DNA of 49,153 nucleotides, taken from NCBI GenBank assembly GCA_016871155.1, contig VFZO01000015.1, positions 1 to 49,153 of the forward strand, in the 5' to 3' direction. Source of the stretch: Acidobacteriota bacterium (GTDB lineage Bacteria > Acidobacteriota > Terriglobia > Bryobacterales > Bryobacteraceae). Positions 33,201-40,409 of the stretch are shown here, one piece after another. Position 1 is the first letter of the stretch. Every line of letters starts with the position of its first letter. The notes under the pieces were generated by a model. That model worked only from the letters and a program-made list of their open reading frames with translations, was not told the DNA's origin and made no database searches. Made by a program: the position numbers and the translations under genes.

Positions 33201-35758
33201 TTCCGCGCCAGCTCGTATAGATGCGCCCGGCGGCCCTCGTCCGGTATCACGGCTGCCACCAGTTCCTCGGGAACCGGCGCATCGCCTTCGAACGCTGCCA
33301 GCGCCACAAAGCCCTCCCGCTCCTGGGGCATTGCTTCAAAGAGCCACGGGAAGTAGGCTTCGCCGTCGCGGGGCAGGTCATGCGCCAAATGGGGAAACTC
33401 CCGCAGCGCCACGCCTAGCCATGCTGCATTGTCCTGCCGCCCGTTCGTGTAGAACCAAAGCGCTGAAAGCGCCTCGCGGATGGGCTCGCCGCCGATCGCG
33501 AGAAAATATGTGTCCGCTTCGACCCTGGTCAACGCCTCCACTTCAAACGGGTCTCCATTGTCAGGATCGTCGAACCACACAGCGGCGTCCTCAGGGGCCA
33601 ACCGGGTCTCCGGCGACGGACTCACGAACAGCCGTGGGCCACTGCGGCCGGGATCGGCGTCGCACTGCCAATAGATGCCACCGGGGAACCGCCGAGCCGT
33701 CATCGGATGGCGCACAACGGCGTTGAGCACGGAACTCTTTCCGCTCACAAACGACGAAGACGTCAGGTTGATTCGCGCGCCCGGTTTCTCCGTGAGCCGG
33801 TAGCGCAGTGCGGCTTCTATCGCCGGCCGCTCCATGTAGGGGTGCGGCAGCGGCGGAACGCCGAAACTGACCGGAGACTGATCGCCGCAGCGCTCAATGT
33901 ATGCAATCAATTCCCGGTAGACTTCCAGCCACTTTCGCGAGTTCGAAAAGTCAAACGGTGCGCCGCCGTGGCCTGGCGGTGCGACGGAGACGATGGTGCC
34001 CGACCCCGCTGAATCGACTGTGATTAGCACGCTCTCCGGGCCCGGTCCGAAATGGAAGCCGTGCGCGGCGAAGCTTCGTTCCAACACGGCGTAGAGCGGG
34101 TTGGCGACATCGCCCGCCATCTGGATTCCCCATTTGGTGGATGTCGCCTCGGCCTTCAGAATCGGCGCTTTGCGCAGCCCCAACTGCTCCAGCATTCGCC
34201 GGTTCACTTCAACGAACGCCTGAGCGCTGGCGGGCAAATCCACATCCCCTTGTTCGTCGAAAACGTAACTGATGTCCTCGGGCAACGCTCGGCCAGACTG
34301 TGTCTCCAGGAACCGGCGAATCTCGTCCTTCACGCTCGTCTGGGTGCGGCGGCCTTCGCCCATTCGCAGCAACGCGAGCAACTCCTCCCGGACGCCGGGC
34401 AAGAAATCGAAATACGTCTGCTCAGGATCGGCCGACGGTCCTTCGATGCGGAGCAGCCCGCTTACGAGAATCGCGCCGAGATCGGCCAAGGAGGCTTCCG
34501 GCACCATCGCCTGGCGCACTATCCGCATCACGGGCAGCGTAAGTGGAACAGCGGCGAGATGGCGGAGTAGATCGAAGGCCGGCCCGCCGGCGGTCAGCCC
34601 GCGAAACTGCTCGATCCGCGCCACTGGGCCGGGATCTTCCTCCTCGATCTCCTCTGGTGGCATCGCGGTTCCCAGCAACACGCAAGGCACCAGTCCGCCG
34701 CGCCGCGCCGTGAGCGTGCGAGCCCACTGTGAAATGGAGTTGGGTTCCAGCGTTAGCACGGGAAATGGCAGCGGCTGAGGGCCGGGCCCCAGAAGATCCA
34801 ACCAGCTTTTTGCGAGCCGCAGGCGGGCGTTGCACTCACCCGGCCGCCGCGCCGTGGCTTCCCGGCGCGGCGGCCCCAGTCGCGTGTGGGGCCACAACTC
34901 AGCCGGGAGGAGTTGCACGATCCCAACGGGGTTCTTGCTCGCGACGTGCTCCAACTCGGTGATCCAGGTTTCGTCGCTCCAGTGTTCACCAGTGCCCTGC
35001 GTCAGCAACAACACAATCTGCCGGCCAGCCGGGTCGATCAGAGAGCGCAGCGGCAGCCGCACTCCGGCGTCGTTCTCTAACTGCAACCTTCCTCCAGCCG
35101 GCACCAGCCGCGAGTGCCGGACATCGGAGAAGGCCCCCTGGCGGCCAAGAAGCTTCCGGAAATCGGCGATGGTACGCCGCCACAGCGCCATCTCCGTGCC
35201 GGCGTCAGTAATGAGCGCAACATGGAACCACCGCTCCGGCGCGGGCCGGAACTTCGGCATGGCGAGTCGCAGGCCCGCCGCACGCGCTGCGGCGAGTTCC
35301 TGGACTGTTTCCTCTTCGTCGATCACTACCGTATGCGTGGATGGCTTTCGCTTTCGAAACGGACGCAGCGCCCGTTCAATGGCCAATGCGTCCGGCAGCG
35401 CGGCCGCGGACGGCGTCCGCACGCGCGAAGCTTTACGCGTTTCGCCGCCCGCCGTTGTTTGCGCTCCCTGCATCAGTCCGCTGGGTTCGTCGTTCACCGG
35501 CTTGGGCGGCGTTGGCGGCGGTGTGTTTGGCTCGGGAACCGGGGGCGGGAGCGTCTTGGATTCGGGTGGCGCGCCCGGCGGAGGAGTTGGCGCGGGTGCT
35601 GCGGCGGGCGGCGCTGGTACTTCGGCTGCGCGAAGCGTGGGCAGGAACTGCGCCAGCCAGAGATGATCGCGCAACTCGACCGCGATATCGCCGGTTTCGA
35701 GAGCCCGGCGTCCCGCGATCAGTTCCTCAATCTCCTTGGCCAGCGCGTCGTGTGCCAC
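30206..35758 (-). CDS. Conflict-system protein: SAV_2336/vWA-like domain, two degenerate STAND modules, propeller-like C-terminus
   Basis: An 1850-residue multidomain protein, last gene of the four-gene operon, starting at GTG 35758, 3 bases after the MoxR stop. A helical N-terminus (1-45) is followed by a Pro/Ala linker (about 46-90). Residues about 125-365 match the SAV_2336 N-terminal-related, vWA-like domain (IERALRPFRKRKPS, RPAPERWFHVALITDAGTEMALW). A helical block runs to about 620. Two STAND-like modules follow: near 633-760 and 1068-1180. They share GVPxLPxPY starts, GGIYW and SGPRLFV segments, but both P-loops are altered: S-S-F-V-S-G-K-S (first Gly lost) and G-M-A-G-S-G-R-K-T (Lys to Arg). 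Helical repeats span about 1290-1540, and a beta-rich, propeller-like region fills 1565-1850. It is thought to relay MoxR-driven sensing to the caspase (inference). Confidence 0.82.
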   Translation of the reverse strand: MAHDALAKEIEELIAGRRALETGDIAVELRDHLWLAQFLPTLRAAEVPAPPAAAPAPTPPPGAPPESKTLPPPVPEPNTPPPTPPKPVNDEPSGLMQGAQTTAGGETRKASRVRTPSAAALPDALAIERALRPFRKRKPSTHTVVIDEEETVQELAAARAAGLRLAMPKFRPAPERWFHVALITDAGTEMALWRRTIADFRKLLGRQGAFSDVRHSRLVPAGGRLQLENDAGVRLPLRSLIDPAGRQIVLLLTQGTGEHWSDETWITELEHVASKNPVGIVQLLPAELWPHTRLGPPRREATARRPGECNARLRLAKSWLDLLGPGPQPLPFPVLTLEPNSISQWARTLTARRGGLVPCVLLGTAMPPEEIEEEDPGPVARIEQFRGLTAGGPAFDLLRHLAAVPLTLPVMRIVRQAMVPEASLADLGAILVSGLLRIEGPSADPEQTYFDFLPGVREELLALLRMGEGRRTQTSVKDEIRRFLETQSGRALPEDISYVFDEQGDVDLPASAQAFVEVNRRMLEQLGLRKAPILKAEATSTKWGIQMAGDVANPLYAVLERSFAAHGFHFGPGPESVLITVDSAGSGTIVSVAPPGHGGAPFDFSNSRKWLEVYRELIAYIERCGDQSPVSFGVPPLPHPYMERPAIEAALRYRLTEKPGARINLTSSSFVSGKSSVLNAVVRHPMTARRFPGGIYWQCDADPGRSGPRLFVSPSPETRLAPEDAAVWFDDPDNGDPFEVEALTRVEADTYFLAIGGEPIREALSALWFYTNGRQDNAAWLGVALREFPHLAHDLPRDGEAYFPWLFEAMPQEREGFVALAAFEGDAPVPEELVAAVIPDEGRRAHLYELARKLCLFKDADPGWWRLRSAARQFLTAGQGMTPYHCAIVDYYDSRPDHSHWDQPYFRRCFPSHCEKAGNLAALERLYNRVQYLHLQIQNHGWEHLAAELRSHGFHELGGKLERAAPKHNVSLEDLCRMLEDRAEVRIFVDQSVTPGRLPPFRDSSLRIVHDKESAEIFLWSLDRRSGESRPEPVPGQIVINFELNEASEIESIVQRIARDLRGSLLVGVPKLPEPYLVRTELLRKFLVLSRERVAITGMAGSGRKTLAAAVARMPIHRQEFTGGIYWGPVPLADRSGPRLFVVDLEAGHPFPELRKEDRLICIGAPAETFTVETVDVPKLPASEPIDTPGLHVAVEEGADLSPPVREFLQNCGAAFYAVYEFTPSQDADKFDLLVVNRIFAHGSAFQRFVPLQADDLAGVRQAVDAIVWRMLERVPSPVQMRDPRYDRRRPGYEAFAQEPSQEYVKDLVDALGDFLLGLPVKDSAPAILTALESALAAGLDLPLATDQYLLRVKENVEGESRQRIERRLLPWLEAMEHDQGALPALEQPDMDRLLASNSAKARRVAYRWLAENELDGAATKVLAHKEDFDSELRPFVLAALMKQPRLTLDDFRQLAELHRDFGLDAVAPVLKKYRDVALLCGHQRSPLLAGRLGLDSTLAGDTARTQAIETLTHAWRPIGEAMFLGRLLPNAHSHWRQIAANAGYPPPRMVPLPVWSHQQLEAARGRPLPERQHVVRIQLDASHHVRHLEGAIASPVRYLSVRNRQVFYLSEMGHEGTITGNVQANVASRRLVVADSPSGIRASLDEKGVIRFDSAHSEYRRETVLGSSMPIESLRWGFARGQECLAAFNSETTFLCYPGDGEAEELDFDRLGTIDVAWGGKWAELFDTGHVALSEDVRNRREISLRTRLENPFAIVATYGNIGVASLHEVYALTPDRKITEWRWKIEDTIYAVVASRRTPFKLWAGTHAGAIFEFTPGEQPNLLTYLPGPITALTLGDDDALYAATSGV

Positions 35759-35761
35759 GGA

Positions 35762-36730
35762 TTAGCCTAGCGGCTCCAAAATTCGGTCTGTCATCCCCTT
35801 AGCCCCTTGGCTCAACAGGAACACGGCGTTCAGCAGTTGGTCCGACGCAAGTAACTGGCCTTTCAAACGCCGGTCATGGAACTCCTGGATCAAATCCATC
35901 GCCCGCGCCTTTTGCTCTTCATTGAAGTGGCGGGTAACGATCTGTTCCAGTTGCGCCAGGCTCGGCTCCTTGACCTCCAGCCGTACGCAGCGCCGCAGGA
36001 ACGGCCCCGGAAACTCGCGTTCTCCGTTGCTGGTCAACACAACAAACGGGAACTGCGTGCAACGGATCCGGCCTCCAGTGATCGTCATCGTTGGTGGCCC
36101 TTGCCGGCATCGAACCTCCACGGGCCCAACGCCGGCGCGGTTCAGTTCGGGAATCGTGTACTCGCCCTTTTCGAAAATGTTGAGCAAATCGTTCGGAAGG
36201 TCCAGGTCACTCTTGTCGATCTCGTCGATCAACAGTGCCCGCGGCCAGGTGGACTCCATCATCGCGATGCCCAGCGGGCCCAGCGTGACGAAGTTCCCAA
36301 TCGAGGATTCCTCACCCGCGTTCTTGGCGTACAAGCGGCCTAGCGCGTCGTAATCGTAGATCCCCTCCTTCAAGGTCGAACGGGAGGTGATCGACCAATC
36401 GAGCACCACGCCAAGTTGCAGCTCCCGCGCGACGGCACGGATCAGCGAGCTCTTCCCTACGCCCGGCCGTCCTGTGAGCAACAACGGCCGCCGCAGGAAT
36501 AGCGCGGCGTTCACGGCGTCCACCAAGTCCGGGGCGGCTAGAAAGGTCTTGCCGAGTTCCGCCTCCAGCTTGGCCTGGTGATCGTCCGAACCGCCCAACG
36601 GCTTCGGGCCAGACGGCCTCTCGCCCTTCGCGAATGGCCTCCAGGGGGGTGCGGGCGGCAAGTGGTTCAAGCGCTCGGAAGGCTCCAGATTCCCGGTGAA
36701 AATGGGCCACACTGTGTTGTTGTCGGTCAT
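35762..36730 (-). CDS. MoxR-family AAA+ ATPase of the conflict system
   Basis: A 322-residue MoxR AAA+ ATPase. Walker A G-R-P-G-V-G-K-S-S at 87-95 and Walker B A-L-L-I-D-E-I-D-K at 165-173 are intact, the sensor-1 Asn is in VVLTSNGER (about 235), and FLRRC (246-247) gives the arginine finger. A 60-residue Pro-rich N-terminus precedes the core. MoxR ATPases act as chaperone-like rings that load or activate vWA partners. Its ATG overlaps the VMAP stop by 4 bases (ATGA) and the SAV_2336-like gene starts 3 bases downstream, which is the order expected for a MoxR-vWA-VMAP ternary system. It is the only clearly active NTPase of the operon. Confidence 0.92.
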   Translation of the reverse strand: MTDNNTVWPIFTGNLEPSERLNHLPPAPPWRPFAKGERPSGPKPLGGSDDHQAKLEAELGKTFLAAPDLVDAVNAALFLRRPLLLTGRPGVGKSSLIRAVARELQLGVVLDWSITSRSTLKEGIYDYDALGRLYAKNAGEESSIGNFVTLGPLGIAMMESTWPRALLIDEIDKSDLDLPNDLLNIFEKGEYTIPELNRAGVGPVEVRCRQGPPTMTITGGRIRCTQFPFVVLTSNGEREFPGPFLRRCVRLEVKEPSLAQLEQIVTRHFNEEQKARAMDLIQEFHDRRLKGQLLASDQLLNAVFLLSQGAKGMTDRILEPLG

Positions 36731-38832
36731 CGCAAGCCTCCAAATTTTGGATACGGATCCCGGCGCGGATCGTCGAAGAAGAGGACGAGAGAACGTAACC
36801 GTTCCTCGCCGTACCGCCTGTTTCGAACGTCGCCTGGCAGCCCCTCCAGCCCTTTCGTGTTTAGCGTGTTCTGAACGCCGTCCTCGAAGCCGGCCCAGTC
36901 GCCGGGGTCGGCGTGATGCCAGCAGGCGAACGGCGCGCCGGACTTGAGGATTTCGATCAATTCATTCCGGTGCCCGGTGCTTTCGTCGATCACGCGGGTG
37001 AGTCCGATGAGTTCGCGGGCTTCCGCCCCCTCGCTTCGCAAATGGTACAAGGCCTCGCCGGCGCAGCACTTGTCCACCTCCAGCCATTTCGCTCGCGGCG
37101 GACGTTTCTCCTCCAGGCACCGTTTGTGAATAGCCGTTCCAAAGCGGGCCCACTCGGCGGCGCCGAGTCTCCGGTCCTTGCTGTGCAAACGGTCGAACCA
37201 GCGCACCATCACCGGAAGCTCCGCCGGCAGCCGGGCCCGATTCAGAGCCTCGGCCGGCAGCGCTACTTCGAAGACGATTTCGCCAACGTCGGGCGGCACT
37301 TTTCCGGAAAGGGTTAATTCTTGGTTCAGCCACACCAGTTGTTCCTGGAACGGCGCATCGGGGTCCAACTCTTCGAGAGGAAACGCCTGGTACGTTCGCG
37401 ATACGGGTCTCCACAACCGGACCGATTTAAGGACCAGCCCGTCCCGTTCGTTCGCCCCGGCCTCGGCGTAGACGATCTGCCGTTGTCCCGCGGGATCGCT
37501 CTTTAGACGGTCCGGTTTCCAGCCCAGCTGCGGCTCCAGCCAGCAGCGGACCTCGTCGCTGCCGCTGAACAGCCAGGCGCGAGTGACGATGTCGAGAAAC
37601 CGTTGATGGGCGCGGGCCCGGTCGCTGCTCTCAAACAGCGGCTCCATCAGGAGTTCCAGGTCGTGGCTGTCGCTTGGATATCCATGCGCGTCGAACCACG
37701 CGCGCCAGGTGGAGGACGGGATCTGCAGAGTGCGGAGAAGCTTGCAGTGTTCGAACATCTCCGTGGCGGCGTCCAAATATCCCTCCACCACGGAGTATTC
37801 GTTTGACCCTTGCTCGGTCTCGTTCATGGCGTTCAGCAAGGCCTGCTCGATACTGTGCTCACGGGCATATGCCCAGAGCATTTGAAAACTGGACTCCGGC
37901 TCGGCCAGAACGGCGCCCGGCAAGACAAAGGGCTTCCCGGTCGTTTTGGACAGGCGCTGCGCCAGCAGTGCGCGTCTCTCCGGCAAGTCGAAGCTGGGGC
38001 ACGCAGCGGACTTGGCCGCCAGCCGTTCCAACAACAACGGCGTCAATCCGGCCCGCTTGGCGCAGGTGAGCAACGCATCGTCGCGAACCAGGGCGCCCCG
38101 CCGGCTGCGCTTATGTGCCTTGCCTAACGACCATTCAATGACCATCGGCTGCGCCTCTATGATTCCGTCGCGCTGGTCATAGGCGTCTTCCAGAAGGTCC
38201 CGAAGTTCACGCTTGTCGAGCGGCCAACTTGCTTTCTCCCAGAACGAAGGCCCGAACCATCCCATTTCATCTTTGTCCTCGGCGGTTTGGCCGGGTGACG
38301 CTGCGAAATAGCTGTTCTGTTCGGTCTTCTTCTCGAGTTCTCCCGGATCGAACGCCGCGGCACCCATTTTGGCAGGCATGCGCTTCGCGCACGCGGAGAC
38401 GAAGATCGACTGCCGTTGGAATCCGGCCGCCTTCTTGGAACGTAGCCTGGCCAGCAGCGAATCGAAATCCAACAGCCGTAGGTCCGCGTCGCTGGCTTCC
38501 TGCGCACTCAGAAGTACCGAGCCGTCGCCGAACCAGCCGTGCCCCGCCCAGAAGACGATCAACTCGGATTCCGGCCAGCCAGGTAACTCGGTGTTAAAGG
38601 TTCGTTTGATCGCGTCTTCCGACGCCGAATGGATGTCGGTGATTCCCAGTTCGGTGAAACGGCCGGCGGCAGACACGGGGCTGTGAAGAACCCGGATACC
38701 GGCGGCGGGCACGCCTTTCGAAATCAGCCATTTCGCGAAGTACGCCGTGTCGTTCACGGGACTCCGCAGCCGGTTCCATTTCGCGCCGCCCGCGTACTCC
38801 TGTACCGCGACCAGAATGGCTCGAACGCTCAC
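36727..38832 (-). CDS. VMAP protein with N-terminal caspase-like peptidase
   Basis: A 701-residue effector. The caspase-like N-terminal domain has RAILVAVQEYAGG at 4-16, the His motif L-I-V-F-W-A-G-H-G-W (His98) and the Cys motif S-I-F-V-S-A-C-A-K-R (Cys148), so the Cys/His dyad is complete. A helical middle and a C-terminal region (VFEVALPAEAL, ELPVMVRWFDRL) resemble the VMAP (vWA-MoxR-associated protein) N and C domains. The start is a GTG at 38832 that overlaps the hydrolase stop as GTGA; an in-frame ATG at 38877 would overlap that gene by 49 bases. It is probably kept inactive until the MoxR/vWA partners sense a trigger, then cleaves host or self targets (inference). Confidence 0.85.
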   Translation of the reverse strand: MSVRAILVAVQEYAGGAKWNRLRSPVNDTAYFAKWLISKGVPAAGIRVLHSPVSAAGRFTELGITDIHSASEDAIKRTFNTELPGWPESELIVFWAGHGWFGDGSVLLSAQEASDADLRLLDFDSLLARLRSKKAAGFQRQSIFVSACAKRMPAKMGAAAFDPGELEKKTEQNSYFAASPGQTAEDKDEMGWFGPSFWEKASWPLDKRELRDLLEDAYDQRDGIIEAQPMVIEWSLGKAHKRSRRGALVRDDALLTCAKRAGLTPLLLERLAAKSAACPSFDLPERRALLAQRLSKTTGKPFVLPGAVLAEPESSFQMLWAYAREHSIEQALLNAMNETEQGSNEYSVVEGYLDAATEMFEHCKLLRTLQIPSSTWRAWFDAHGYPSDSHDLELLMEPLFESSDRARAHQRFLDIVTRAWLFSGSDEVRCWLEPQLGWKPDRLKSDPAGQRQIVYAEAGANERDGLVLKSVRLWRPVSRTYQAFPLEELDPDAPFQEQLVWLNQELTLSGKVPPDVGEIVFEVALPAEALNRARLPAELPVMVRWFDRLHSKDRRLGAAEWARFGTAIHKRCLEEKRPPRAKWLEVDKCCAGEALYHLRSEGAEARELIGLTRVIDESTGHRNELIEILKSGAPFACWHHADPGDWAGFEDGVQNTLNTKGLEGLPGDVRNRRYGEERLRSLVLFFDDPRRDPYPKFGGLR

Positions 38833-39947
38833 GCGAGAAAGTCCTCGATTCGTTGCCAAACAGCGCTCGAATCCCAATACGCGGAGTGGGCCGCCAGAGG
38901 GGGTTGCCGGCTCTTGTTCTCGAAATCCGTCACGCGCTCAGCGGTGAACGCCGGTTTGGCCATAAAGCTCAGGATGTCGCTTTCGTCGTAAATGTTCAAC
39001 CAGTTCGCGGGAAAGTGCTCCGGCAACACCTTGCCCAACGGCAGACTGTGCAGCGCGTTCAACTCATAGACGAACGGCGCTTGGGATCCGGCCGTGATCA
39101 GGTGGCTGACCTTTTGGCGATAGTCCTTCTCAATCAGGACATCGACCGCGGCAATACCTCCCAGGCTGTGCGCCAAAAGGACAATGGGCGCGGGCGCGGC
39201 TTCCAGCTTTTCCCGAATGACGTTGCGAATCGCCTCGCCGCGCGATTGATAGAGGAGAATGTCCGCGACGCTCTTCATCACGCCCCGGGTGATCCGTCCG
39301 CGCGCGGAACGGAACAGAAAACTGAGCGGAGGGTCCCAAGGACCCATTCCGACTCCGAACTGCCGAGCCATACGATCGATAATTTCGTCGCGCGTTTTGT
39401 GGTCAAGCGCGGGCGCACCCGCCTCGGCAGTGCGAATCAGGAACGACGCAACGATTGCGCGCGCCACCTCCGCCGAGGCGTCGGCCGGAGGGATCGGAAC
39501 CGCCCGGACGATCTCAGCAAATTCTGCGCTGACCCGCAACGCGGCGATCTCTTCCTCCCAGTAGCGCAATCGGCCAGTGGCCTCTATCAGTTGGAGTAGT
39601 TCCTCGTTTGGCGTCCAGGTTAGGAATTTGTTCCAAAGCGCCGCGCCCGGTTCCGGCTCGCCGTGCGGATCCCATTCGGGTTTAACAAGGCCCAGGTCGC
39701 GGATCCGAAAGAACGGATCTTGAAACAGGAGGATCCAAAGAGCATGATCGGGATCGACTGGAGCTTTCGCCTCGAAGTTCGGGATCGTCTTGCCCCAGCC
39801 GTCGACTGGAACGCCGAAGTGCTCGCCCCATAGGCAAGAACTCACTGTGTGCCCACGCGGCTTCAAGGCCCGTTCGATGGTCCAGATGGTCTCGTTATAG
39901 TCGTCTTTACGAACGCTGGTTCCGTGAACGAAGAGGAATTGCGCCAT
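38829..39947 (-). CDS. Alpha/beta hydrolase of the conflict operon
   Basis: A 372-residue lipase/esterase-like hydrolase and the first gene of the operon. FLFVHGTSVRKD at 4-15 supplies the oxyanion strand, the nucleophile elbow is A-H-S-L-G-G with Ser261, an Asp in NIYDESD (322-324) and His354 in AAHSAYWD complete the triad. A helical insertion near 60-250 is larger than in simple lipases. GGAGG at 39955-39959 precedes the ATG. It ends by overlapping the VMAP GTG. In conflict systems such hydrolases act as membrane- or metabolite-directed effectors; whether this one is a second effector or a processing factor is not clear. Confidence 0.85.
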   Translation of the reverse strand: MAQFLFVHGTSVRKDDYNETIWTIERALKPRGHTVSSCLWGEHFGVPVDGWGKTIPNFEAKAPVDPDHALWILLFQDPFFRIRDLGLVKPEWDPHGEPEPGAALWNKFLTWTPNEELLQLIEATGRLRYWEEEIAALRVSAEFAEIVRAVPIPPADASAEVARAIVASFLIRTAEAGAPALDHKTRDEIIDRMARQFGVGMGPWDPPLSFLFRSARGRITRGVMKSVADILLYQSRGEAIRNVIREKLEAAPAPIVLLAHSLGGIAAVDVLIEKDYRQKVSHLITAGSQAPFVYELNALHSLPLGKVLPEHFPANWLNIYDESDILSFMAKPAFTAERVTDFENKSRQPPLAAHSAYWDSSAVWQRIEDFLA

Positions 39948-39954
39948 CCATGCG

Positions 39955-39991
39955 CCTCCGATTGTAAGGTCTGTCTAGATTTGACAGTATA
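39955..39991 (-). promoter_or_regulatory. Candidate promoter, operator dyad and ribosome site of the conflict operon
   Basis: Reading the minus strand, a TATACT lies at 39991-39986, the dyad CTGTC-7-GACAG spans 39987-39971 and overlaps its downstream edge, and GGAGG is at 39959-39955, seven bases before the ATG. No good -35 hexamer is visible 17 bases upstream, so an activator or a weak promoter is likely. The dyad sits where a repressor would block polymerase. Confidence 0.4.
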
Positions 39992-40409
39992 TCGCGCGGC
40001 TACCAAACTGGGCCGGATGACTCAAAACCGCGCGGCTGCGGGGCGCACCCAAATTGGATCTCCGAGGGACCGCGTAAGGCGAAACCCGCCCGCAGTTGAG
40101 AGAGTAGCCGGAGACCGGACTGAATGCGACGCTTGCCCAACGGATTGCCGAAGCCCTCGTGTTTTGAATTGGCCTGCAGAATGCCGCGGTCCGGCATGTT
40201 CGACAAGCTATGAAAGCCTGCCGGAAATTCGATGCAGTGCCGTTCCAACGGCAGCCGGAACGCCTCCTCAGCCGCAACCCTCACATTGCGCGCGATCGAA
40301 GGAACACACCATACAGGCCGTCTACGGTGGCAGTCCAGCGGCTGCCACACAGGTGGAGAATTGACAGCGGCGTTTCGGATGAGAGAGCGATGCATTAGAC
40401 TAATGGACT
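39992..40409. other. Long intergenic stretch without a convincing gene
   Basis: This 418-base stretch separates the conflict operon from the GH2 gene and is the longest gap in the window after the rpoD leader. Open frames cross it on both strands (for example 40000-40431 on the minus strand), but none shows a ribosome site, a G/C-rich third-codon position or a recognisable motif. It may contain promoter elements for both sides or a decayed gene. Confidence 0.5.

Noticed and set aside
30206..35758. Simple WD40 or tetratricopeptide-only protein
   Set aside because: The vWA-like region, duplicated degenerate P-loop modules and operon context show a multidomain conflict protein instead.
38833..38877. 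ATG start of the VMAP gene at 38877
   Set aside because: It would overlap the hydrolase by 49 bases and add 15 unrelated residues; the GTG at 38832 gives GTGA coupling and the caspase strand at the N-terminus.
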